Below, piece by piece: positions 1-5,916 of a DNA stretch of 10,219 bases. Position 1 is the stretch's first letter, and each line of letters begins with the position of its first letter. The notes below the pieces were generated by a model. That model was not told where the DNA came from, did no database searches, and was given only the letters and a program-made list of their open reading frames with translations. The position numbers and the translations under genes are program-made. The stretch is from Acidobacteriota bacterium (GTDB lineage: Bacteria; Acidobacteriota; Terriglobia; Terriglobales; Acidobacteriaceae): contig JAJXXG010000127.1 in NCBI GenBank assembly GCA_021781255.1, positions 1-10,219 of the forward strand. Direction: 5' to 3'.

Positions 1-230
1 CGATCTAAGAGGAGCGCCGTGGCCTGTGGATCGCCCGGATGCATTGCATAGACGTGCTCGAAGCGTTCGACCGCGCCCGGATAGTCCAGGTTGTAGAAGT
101 GATCGTATGCTTCGCGCACCAGCGGGTCCTCGTTGAGCGGGTTGGTTCGCACTCCCGCTCCCCAGCCGGCGACTGCGCCCAGCAGGATGATGGCCGATGC
201 GACAATGCGCGCCTGGAAGCCAGCTTTCAT
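1..230 (-). CDS. Exported or anchored TPR-like protein, N-terminal part (runs off left edge)
   Basis: Reading the minus strand from the ATG at 230-228 gives 76 codons with no stop before the window edge, so the gene is 3'-partial. Residues 1-7 carry a positive start (MKAGFQAR), followed by a hydrophobic stretch (about residues 9-25, rich in A, I, L, G) that looks like an uncleaved anchor or signal peptide. Residues 33-76 read like one tetratricopeptide-type helix pair: a YDHFYNLDYPGAVERFEHVY core followed by a P-G-D-P-Q-A turn. The family consensus (A..ly..gdy..Ai..fe......P.d) fits well, but a single visible repeat cannot prove it. A purine-rich GGAGAGGG lies 7 bases before the ATG. An in-frame TTG directly precedes it (233-231) and is less likely. 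TPR proteins are usually protein-interaction scaffolds; the specific role here is unknown. Confidence 0.72.
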   Translation of the reverse strand, partial: MKAGFQARIVASAIILLGAVAGWGAGVRTNPLNEDPLVREAYDHFYNLDYPGAVERFEHVYAMHPGDPQATALLLD

Positions 231-494
231 CAATATGCCCTCTCCTTTGCTTGCCCGGGGGCTATGACCACGCCAAGCGCACCATATACGGTGCAAAAGA
301 CGAGCCGGATCGCTGCTGAACCGGCAGTCGGCCGGGTTCGCAGGAAAATCGTCCGGCAGCGAAATGAAAACTCACCCCATTTGACGTTCATGAAGAATAG
401 AAAGCTCTTGCATGTTGAGGCCCTCCCCCCTTGCATGCACTTTGAAGGACACCAACCTCCGACCGATGATGAACCGCAGAAAAGGAATGGTGCA
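231..494. other. Divergent intergenic region
   Basis: These 264 bases separate two divergently read genes and should hold both promoters. I see no ORF here with convincing coding character; the open frames that cross it are extensions or shadows. It contains a short inverted repeat (GCACC, 6 bases, GGTGC at 279-294) and a direct repeat of CTTGCATG (407-414 and 430-437). A TTGACG at 381-386 resembles a -35 box, but no good -10 follows at 16-18 bases, so I do not call a promoter. Confidence 0.6.
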
Positions 495-938
495 ATGAAC
501 CGCATTGAGTTGCTGAGACTTCTGCTGAATCAAGCCCAGTTTAACGGATTCGAGTTCCGGCACTGGTTTCAGGCTAATATTCAGCCCGAATGGCCAGGCA
601 CGGAACGAGCGATCGCCCTGCTTGCAAGCGAAGGACGCCACTACGGCCTGCTGTTTTCCCATGATTTTGCACAATGCTTCTGGCGTACGGGCACATCGAT
701 CAGCTTTAGAGTTCCCTCGATCACCTACCCCAGGGTCAACGGCAAGGGCGAGGTGGTTCAGGTGACACGCAAGCCCTTCACACGCCGCACCACAAAGCCG
801 GATGTGTGGAAATATCACCTGCGGCAGATGGCTGACTCGGGCGATCCGATCGCGTATCTTTGCCGCTTTCTGCCGCCTCAGGACCAGGCCCGGCTGGGAG
901 GCTGCAGCAACGTCGAGGTCAAGGTGGCGCAAGCCTAG
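495..938 (+). CDS. Hypothetical protein, 147 residues
   Basis: I do not recognise this family. The ATG at 495 is chosen because AAAGGA (481-486) sits 8 bases upstream, although the frame stays open to position 39. The protein begins MNRIELLRLLLNQAQFNGFE and is soluble-looking, with no signal peptide or membrane segment. It is rich in aromatic residues (HWFQ, HYGLLFSHDF, CFWR) and has a basic central stretch around residues 90-105 (TRKPFTRRTTKP) followed by DVWKYHLRQMADSGDP. The end, residues 128-147, is less ordered in composition. It stands alone between a divergent TPR-like gene and pyrF, with 148 bases before pyrF. No conserved enzymatic motif is visible, and context gives no clear function. 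Confidence 0.72.
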   Translation: MNRIELLRLLLNQAQFNGFEFRHWFQANIQPEWPGTERAIALLASEGRHYGLLFSHDFAQCFWRTGTSISFRVPSITYPRVNGKGEVVQVTRKPFTRRTTKPDVWKYHLRQMADSGDPIAYLCRFLPPQDQARLGGCSNVEVKVAQA

Positions 939-1086
939 AGACGTTTTGTCTTCACCAGTAGCCGCCTGCATGACGCAAGACGGCATCTTCTTGAACGAAA
1001 AGGCCGCCCGTATCCCATTCTCCCTGCGTTTCGCGGCTGCACTCTGTTGCGAGCCAGCCTTGCGGGCGATGCAGTAGGATTTGGGA

Positions 1087-1863
1087 ATGCCCATCCCAGA
1101 GCGGCTGAATCCGAGTTTCTCCTCTGCCCGCCCCACGGGGCCGGACCCTGTGGAGGAAGCCCGCAAACGCCTGATTGTCGCCCTCGATGCGCCGGACGCG
1201 CGCAGCGCATTTGAGCTGATGAGCCGCCTTGAGAATACGTGCCAGTGGTTCAAGGTGGGGCTGGAGCTGTTTGTCGCCGCGGGCCCCGCAGTGCTGGAGC
1301 CGCTGGTGGCGCGCGGCCACTCAGTGTTCCTTGATTTGAAGCTTCACGACATTCCCAACACCGTGGCGGGCGCGGCGCGCTCGGCGGCTGCGCTGGGCGT
1401 GCGCATGATGACCGTGCATGCGCTGGGCGGGCCAGCCATGCTGGCCGCAGCGCGGGAGGCTCTGATGCATCTGGCCGATCCGCCGGAGTTGCTGGCGGTG
1501 ACCGTGCTGACCAGCATGGATGCGGCGCAGATGAAGGCCGCCGGGCTGGATCGCACGCCCGGCGAGCAGGTGGAGCTGCTGGCCAGGATGGGGATCGATG
1601 CCGGGATTCGCGGCTTCGTATGCTCCCCTCAGGAGGTACAGGCTCTGCGAGGGCTCACGGGGCCCGAGGGCGTGCTGGTGATTCCCGGCATTCGTCCGGC
1701 AGGTGCGGAGATTGGCGACCAGAAGCGCGTGGCTACGCCGGCAGCGGCCCTGCGCCAGGGGGCCAGCTACCTGGTGGTGGGCCGACCCATTACCCAGGCA
1801 TCGCATCCGGCTGAAGCGGCCGAGGCCATTCTGCGCGAGATGGCAGGGGCGCTCCAGGACTGA
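1087..1863 (+). CDS. pyrF: Orotidine-5'-phosphate decarboxylase
   Basis: It catalyses the last step of de novo UMP synthesis, decarboxylating OMP to UMP in the cytoplasm. The 258-residue product has the TIM-barrel family signature. The first strand is RLIVALD (D34), followed by WFKVG (K56), the catalytic cluster LDLKLHDIPNTV (D83, K85, D88), the VLTS strand, the phosphate-binding loop IPGIRPAG (R203) and LVVGRPIT near the C-terminus (G232-R233). Length and motif order suit the bacterial group I enzyme, with an N-terminal extension of about 28 residues before the first strand. AGGA at 1076-1079 lies 7 bases before the ATG at 1087. The in-frame TTG at 1081 is only 1 base from that site and is rejected as the start. 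The gene is not next to other pyr genes. It ends at a strong hairpin terminator. Confidence 0.95.
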   Translation: MPIPERLNPSFSSARPTGPDPVEEARKRLIVALDAPDARSAFELMSRLENTCQWFKVGLELFVAAGPAVLEPLVARGHSVFLDLKLHDIPNTVAGAARSAAALGVRMMTVHALGGPAMLAAAREALMHLADPPELLAVTVLTSMDAAQMKAAGLDRTPGEQVELLARMGIDAGIRGFVCSPQEVQALRGLTGPEGVLVIPGIRPAGAEIGDQKRVATPAAALRQGASYLVVGRPITQASHPAEAAEAILREMAGALQD

Positions 1864-1876
1864 AGCAGAGACGCAG

Positions 1877-1903
1877 AAAAGCCCGGCTGAGCGCCGGGCT
1901 TTT
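1877..1903. terminator. Bidirectional intrinsic terminator between pyrF and the zinc-ribbon gene
   Basis: AAAAGCCCGGC (1877-1887) and GCCGGGCTTTT (1893-1903) form a perfect 11-bp stem around a 5-base loop. The hairpin has a U-tract on its 3' side when read on either strand. It starts 14 bases after the pyrF stop and 27 bases beyond the stop of the convergent minus-strand gene, so it can serve both transcripts. Confidence 0.9.
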
Positions 1904-1929
1904 CCACACGCCTAAACTTCAACTTGCGC

Positions 1930-2109
1930 TTAAAGTTTCTCGTAGAAGTCGCACACAGAGCACGAGATATAGACTCCGCCCGGGATGCCACGCTCGCGGT
2001 CCTTTACGCGCTTGACGATGCGCGTCGGCTTGCTGCACTTCGGACAGTCCGTGGACTTCGTCGTGTCCATTACCTTCTTGCGGTCACCTGTTTTGGCAAT
2101 TTTGGCCAT
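1930..2109 (-). CDS. Small zinc-ribbon protein, 59 residues
   Basis: The ATG at 2109-2107 opens a complete 59-codon frame ending with TAA at 1932-1930. The protein starts MAKIAKTGDRKK and has two Cys pairs, CPKC (C22, C25) and CSVC (C50, C53). They are separated by a basic stretch (RIVKRVKDRER) and a GIPGGVYISC hairpin-like segment. This is the layout of a four-cysteine zinc ribbon that probably binds one Zn(II). The length and Lys/Arg content could suit a ribosome- or nucleic-acid-associated protein, but it is not recognisable as L33 or another named ribosomal protein, and no function is assigned. AAGGAG lies 14 bases before the ATG, a rather long spacing, and there is no in-frame alternative start nearer to it. 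The gene converges on pyrF and is last in a minus-strand run. Confidence 0.82.
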   Translation of the reverse strand: MAKIAKTGDRKKVMDTTKSTDCPKCSKPTRIVKRVKDRERGIPGGVYISCSVCDFYEKL

Positions 2110-2244
2110 GGGTTCTGGTGTATCTCCTTGTTGGGGTGTCTCTGCTCACGCGCGCAGAATTCCTGCTCGCGGCTTCAACGGCGCGGTCATTCACTCACCT
2201 CTTGCTGCAAGGATTTTGCCGGGAGGAAGCTGGACTCGCTGGTT

Positions 2245-2263
2245 CCAGTTTACATCAAACCGG
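2245..2263 (-). terminator. Weak hairpin after the exported-protein gene
   Basis: Read on the minus strand, CCGGTTT, 5 bases, AAACTGG forms a 7-bp stem with one G-U pair, starting 11 bases after the TAG at 2275. It has no T-run behind it, so it may only slow or stabilise the transcript, or mean nothing. Confidence 0.3.
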
Positions 2264-2274
2264 CATGCTCGGGT

Positions 2275-3600
2275 CTACTGGGGCTGGGGGCTGCCGGAGG
2301 AGGGCGGGCCAGCCGGGGCCGGCTGCGAGGCGTCGGCAGGCGGGGGTTGCACGTTGGCGGGCGGCGCGGTGGTTGGAGCAGTCTGGCCGGAGGCGGGCTG
2401 CGGATCGGTCTTGTCCTTGTCGGTCTTCTCTTTGGGGAACTGCACGGGCCGCATCACTCCGACTCTGGTGCTGTCGGTCGGCAGTTTTTCGCCCGGATCC
2501 CGCAGAGAGGGCGGAGCGGCCGGGGCCTGGGTATTCGGGTCACGCTCGACGTCACCCAACTGGACGGTGTGGACATTGGGCGGATTGCCAGCCTCAAGAG
2601 GCGAACCGTCGGTGCGCATCATGCCTTCCACTTCATCCGTGGTGAAGATCTGGGGCTTCTCGCCGACCTTTGCAATCTCGACGCGGATTACGCGATTGCC
2701 GTTGATGCGGACAAATTCCACATTTCTGGTGGCGCTGCCGTAGATCCACTCCTCGAAGGGCATCTGCCCGTCCATCTCACGGACTTTTCTTTCCGGCTGA
2801 CCTTTTGCAAAGAGGACCATGTCGGTGCTCATTCCAACCATGACCTGGTGGTTGAGAATGGCCTGTTTGAGCTTGGGAGGCAGCGTGTCAGTAAATGCCT
2901 GGATGGGTGTTTTCACCTGAAACGAGATGAGGGGAGCGAGCAGCGCCATGACCTGTTTATTGGTCAGCATGGGCACGCGGTCCTTGAAGGTGAGCGTGAG
3001 GCGCGAGCCGGTGGGCAGGGTTCCATCGTCCTGAATGACGGGGGCAGTGTAGGGCCCCGGCCCCAGCTCGATGTGGCGGAGAAAGCGGTGCTTGAGATCC
3101 GGCCCGCCGTTGAGCTCAAAAATGATTTTGGCCCGTTCAACTTTGACATCGGTGACAACCAACCGGTCTCCGGGCTTTGCGCTGACTCCAACGTTCTCGA
3201 CCAAATCCACGTAAGCCTGGCCGGCGGGATTGAGCTTTCCATTGGCTTCCAGCGTGAGGCCCTTGTGGCCGCCTGGGAATGGGCGCATGGCAAAGCCCTG
3301 CTCGGCCTGCAGAGCCCGTATGAGATCCAGGCGGGTTTTGGCGTCGAGCGGAGCCGTATCCAAGGGGACGTTCGTGGGCTGGACCTGGGCGAAGCGGCGG
3401 TCAATGGGCGCAGCCTGCCCGGAAGTGCTGGCGTTGCCGTTTTTATCGATGGTGACGACCTGGGCAGCGGCCTGGGGCGGGGAAAGAAGCGCAGCAAGCG
3501 AGCAGAGGCCCGCGAGGCACAGCAAGACCCTGATCCAACGTGTGTCCTGAGGCGGAGCTTTGGCGGTGCAAGCCCCTGGAGACGTATATCGCCGCATCAT
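2275..3600 (-). CDS. Exported protein with BamE-like segment and proline-rich tail
   Basis: The product has 441 residues from the ATG at 3600-3598; GGGAGG lies 5 bases upstream. A TTG 24 bases further upstream is open in the same frame but has no comparable site. A signal peptide is visible: RWIR at 21-24, a hydrophobic core at about 25-40 (LLCLAGLCSLAALL), and an AAA cleavage motif at 44-46. The mature part is probably periplasmic or surface-located. Residues about 252-310 show a pattern resembling the BamE/SmpA-type small fold: VGMSTDMVLFAKGQPERKVR, then FEEWIYG and VEFVRINGNRVIRVEI. This compares with the usual G-M-t-x-x-e-V, G-x-P, e-x-W-x-Y, f-x-x-g-x-v-x-x-v, and is inference from pattern only. 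Residues about 355-441 are disordered and rich in Pro, Ala, Gln and Thr. It lies 113 bases downstream of the CPBP gene. Function unknown; an envelope role is plausible. Confidence 0.85.
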   Translation of the reverse strand: MMRRYTSPGACTAKAPPQDTRWIRVLLCLAGLCSLAALLSPPQAAAQVVTIDKNGNASTSGQAAPIDRRFAQVQPTNVPLDTAPLDAKTRLDLIRALQAEQGFAMRPFPGGHKGLTLEANGKLNPAGQAYVDLVENVGVSAKPGDRLVVTDVKVERAKIIFELNGGPDLKHRFLRHIELGPGPYTAPVIQDDGTLPTGSRLTLTFKDRVPMLTNKQVMALLAPLISFQVKTPIQAFTDTLPPKLKQAILNHQVMVGMSTDMVLFAKGQPERKVREMDGQMPFEEWIYGSATRNVEFVRINGNRVIRVEIAKVGEKPQIFTTDEVEGMMRTDGSPLEAGNPPNVHTVQLGDVERDPNTQAPAAPPSLRDPGEKLPTDSTRVGVMRPVQFPKEKTDKDKTDPQPASGQTAPTTAPPANVQPPPADASQPAPAGPPSSGSPQPQ

Positions 3601-3624
3601 GGGACCCTCCCATGGATGATTCAA
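3595..3624 (-). promoter_or_regulatory. Ribosome-binding site deciding the start of the exported protein
   Basis: The minus-strand sequence GGGAGG (3611-3606) is followed by 5 bases and then two consecutive ATG codons at 3600-3595. This places initiation at the first ATG and not at the TTG at 3624-3622, although that codon is in frame. Confidence 0.65.
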
Positions 3625-3713
3625 GGATTGCGCAAACGGCAGATGTGTTCAAGGGGAAAGTGCAAATTAGTTTTGAGCAGACCACCGCGGAGAAGGCGCG
3701 TGGGCGGGGAAAA

Positions 3714-4751
3714 TCAGAGCAAATTGTCGGTCTGATCCGTCGAAGTGGCCGGGTTTTCAGCAGATGCGGGCGGCGTGGCGGCGGGAAGTATCTGGACGAG
3801 GGAGGGAGCGGCGGCTTCTGCCGTTCCGATGGCGGCCTCATGCTGACGGCGCGCGGCGGCATCCAGATCGACGGGGATTCCTCCGGGGACGATGACAGGC
3901 GTGTTGAATCGGAAGTCCAGGTCGCGCGTTGCGCGGTAGACGACGAAGATGGCCGCGAACAAGACGACGAGCGCCACCCAGCTGCCTTCCATGCCGTAGC
4001 CACCGCCGGTGATCCAGAAGGGACCCATGGGATTGCCCTCGACGACCGAGGAGTGACTGTTGACACCGTTGACGGCAAGGCCAAAGATAAGGGCCCGGCT
4101 CGCCTTCCACCCGAAGTTGAGGCCCCAGCTCACCCAGAGGGCCCTTGTGCGCAGATAGGCAACGGAGAGCACGAGGCTGAAGACCGCGGCAACGGTGACG
4201 CTGACCGTGCTTGCGCCTGGCCGGAGTCCCTGCACGATGGCGTAGAGAGCGGCAAATCCGAGCGACGCCGCAACAGGGCCGACGCTCCGGACAAATCGCT
4301 GGAACGCATAGCCGCGAAAGGCGACCTCTTCAGCCATTGCCGCCAGAGCAAAATAGGCCGCGTCGGCAATCAGCCATCCCCAGGAGGCGAGATCGGTTCT
4401 GAGCACGATGGCGATGCCGCCCACGACAGTAAGCGGTAGCACACAGAGCACGGTGGCTGCCCAGCCAATGGCAAGCCCGAGGCCAGTTTCCTTTTTCCAG
4501 CCGGGACGCGCGGGCAGGCCCTGCTCGCTCATGGGATTCTGCTGGCCATCGAGCATGTATCCAAAGAGAGCAAAGCCCGTGACGAGCAGAAACACGATCA
4601 TGGCCTGGGCGATGAGCGGCGACCAGACCTCGCTTGCCCAGGCATCCGCGCTGCGATGGGCAAACGCGCGCACCATGAAGAAGTAGAGGATTGCGGTCAG
4701 GAACTCCAGATAGGAGCGCAACCGGCTGCCAGAGACCAGGGGTGTGCTCAT
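3714..4751 (-). CDS. CPBP-family (CAAX protease-like) integral membrane protein, probably catalytically degenerate
   Basis: The 345-residue product has about eight hydrophobic segments, near residues 14-31, 43-66, 91-117, 124-141, 157-175, 181-200, 205-228 and 257-273. A polar Ala/Pro-rich tail follows (285-345). Residues 141-150 read EEVAFRGYAF, the EExxxR motif of CPBP/Abi intramembrane proteases (Rce1-like), which normally cleave or bind membrane proteins. The other two family motifs are altered. The usual FxxxH is F166-A-A-L-Y170, and the usual HxxxN is N212-F-G-W-K216, within ALWVSWGLNFGWK. I re-translated both sites from the DNA and they hold. Loss of both His argues against normal proteolysis, so it may be a scaffold or binding protein. 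The start is the ATG at 4751; GGGGG lies 7 bases upstream, a weak site. The frame is open further upstream, where it overlaps accA in a non-coding register. It lies 109 bases after accA. Confidence 0.87.
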   Translation of the reverse strand: MSTPLVSGSRLRSYLEFLTAILYFFMVRAFAHRSADAWASEVWSPLIAQAMIVFLLVTGFALFGYMLDGQQNPMSEQGLPARPGWKKETGLGLAIGWAATVLCVLPLTVVGGIAIVLRTDLASWGWLIADAAYFALAAMAEEVAFRGYAFQRFVRSVGPVAASLGFAALYAIVQGLRPGASTVSVTVAAVFSLVLSVAYLRTRALWVSWGLNFGWKASRALIFGLAVNGVNSHSSVVEGNPMGPFWITGGGYGMEGSWVALVVLFAAIFVVYRATRDLDFRFNTPVIVPGGIPVDLDAAARRQHEAAIGTAEAAAPSLVQILPAATPPASAENPATSTDQTDNLL

Positions 4752-4860
4752 CGGCAGCCCCCGGCCACGGAGCGACGCAGCAGACGGCGATCCATCCACT
4801 GCGAGCGAGAAACCGCGCCAACCCTGCCAACCTTCGTCACGAGCCGATGCTCCACCCGAG

Positions 4861-5706
4861 CTAACCTTCCGTATAGAACTGCGCAATTTTGCGGAACTTC
4901 TGTTGCCTGGCGGCCACGAGGTCGTCGACGGGAATGGCCTTGAGTTGGGCCAGGTGATGCTTGAGCGCGGTACCAAGGATTCCCGCCCCGGTTTCGTGGT
5001 CGGTATGCGCGCCGCCCTCCGGCTCCCGGATGATTTCATCCACGCAGCCGAGCGCGGCAACCTCAGGTGCGGAGATGCGCATGGCATCGGCGGCCAATTG
5101 CTTTTGTGCGGCATCGCGCCACATGATGGCAGCGCAGGACTCCGGAGTAATCACGAAGTAGAGTGCGTTCTCCAGAATCAGAACACGGTCGCTGACGGCC
5201 AAAGCCAGCGCGCCGCCTGAACCGCCTTCGCCGCTGATGACGGAAATGGTGGGCACGCGCAGGCGGGACATCTCAAGGATGTTGCGCGCGATGGCTTCGG
5301 CCTGGCCGCGCTCTTCCGCACCGAGGCCGGGATAGGCCCCGGGCAGGTCAATGAGACTGATGACGGGCCGGCTGAACTTCTCGGCAATTTTCATGCAGCG
5401 CAGCGCCTTGCGGTAGCCCTCGGGATTTGGCATGCCGAAGTTGCGCCGCACGCGCTCCCTGGTGCTGCCACCCTTTCGGTTGCCAATCACCAGCACCTCA
5501 TCGTCGCCCAGACGCGCCATTCCGCATGCGACGGCTTCATCGTCGCCAAAGGCGCGGTCCCCGTGAATCTCGCTGAAATCCGTAAAGATTCGTTCGATAA
5601 AGTCCATGGGGTAAGGCCGCTGGGGATGGCGCGCCCTCTCGATTCTGCTCCACGCAGGCGAAACGGCCTGCGCCTCCTGGGAACTGGCTGTCGTTTGTTC
5701 GCTCAT
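4861..5706 (-). CDS. accA: Acetyl-CoA carboxylase, carboxyltransferase subunit alpha
   Basis: With AccD this subunit forms the carboxyltransferase that moves CO2 from biotin on AccB to acetyl-CoA, giving malonyl-CoA for fatty-acid synthesis. The family blocks are present in order: ARHPQRPY (25-32), RRNFGMPNPEGYRKALR (88-104), IDLPGAYPGLGAEERGQAEA (119-138), the oxyanion-type loop GEGGSGGALA (159-168), and EPEGGAH (228-234). The ARHPQRP block comes at about residue 25 of 281, against about 67 of 319 in E. coli. Most of the N-terminal helical segment is therefore missing while the C-terminal part is full length. An in-frame TGA at 5730-5728 rules out a longer start. An in-frame GTG at 5712 adds only two residues and is an alternative; neither start has a clear Shine-Dalgarno. 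No accD is in the window. Confidence 0.95.
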   Translation of the reverse strand: MSEQTTASSQEAQAVSPAWSRIERARHPQRPYPMDFIERIFTDFSEIHGDRAFGDDEAVACGMARLGDDEVLVIGNRKGGSTRERVRRNFGMPNPEGYRKALRCMKIAEKFSRPVISLIDLPGAYPGLGAEERGQAEAIARNILEMSRLRVPTISVISGEGGSGGALALAVSDRVLILENALYFVITPESCAAIMWRDAAQKQLAADAMRISAPEVAALGCVDEIIREPEGGAHTDHETGAGILGTALKHHLAQLKAIPVDDLVAARQQKFRKIAQFYTEG

Positions 5707-5712
5707 CGGCAC

Positions 5713-5916
5713 CTGGCGCGGAACCGGTCAGGAGCCGCGAGCTCCCGGGCCTGTTGACCGCACAAGGGTGATTCTACGGGTCGAGGGCGGTTGCGACAAA
5801 TCGGAGTTTGCCCAGGCGCGGGATTTCTGCGGGAACGCTTGCGCGCCGGACGCATAGTATAGTTTCCCTAACCTGCATCGCTATCGGGTTCAAATCAAGA
5901 CTCTATTGAGGGGAAG
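5713..5916. promoter_or_regulatory. Divergent intergenic region between accA and the amidase gene
   Basis: These 204 bases should carry the promoters of both divergent genes. On the plus strand a TAGTATAGT (5855-5863) looks like a -10 element about 55 bases before the amidase start, but I find no -35 at a normal distance. The plus-strand GAGGGG (5908-5913) is the amidase ribosome-binding site, 3 bases from the ATG or 5 bases if counted from GAGG. No other gene is visible. Confidence 0.4.

Noticed and set aside
1081..1086. TTG start for pyrF
   Set aside because: Only 1 base from the AGGA site; the ATG at 1087 has a spacing of 7.
939..1086. Terminator or promoter in the gap before pyrF
   Set aside because: Only a 4-bp AGAC/GTCT stem is seen near the end of the 147-residue gene, and no paired -35 and -10 elements were found.
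372..1253. Long minus-strand open frame (about 293 codons) across the 147-residue gene and the start of pyrF
   Set aside because: It is antisense to two better-supported genes, and its translation shows no domain or sensible composition.
1930..2109. Ribosomal protein L33 for the small zinc-ribbon gene
   Set aside because: Length and Cys pairs are similar, but the sequence between and around them does not match L33.
1924..3735. Plus-strand open frame of about 600 codons over the exported-protein gene
   Set aside because: It is antisense to a gene with a signal peptide and a good start site. Its Gly/Arg-rich translation is typical of a GC-rich shadow frame.
4752..5114. Upstream extension of the CPBP gene into accA
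   Set aside because: The added residues are Ser/Pro/Arg-rich with no domain and overlap accA in another register; the ATG at 4751 gives a sensible membrane protein.
5832..5863. Complete sigma-70 promoter for the amidase gene
   Set aside because: The TAGTATAGT element has no acceptable -35 at 16-18 bases; TTGCGC (5839-5844) is only 13 bases away.
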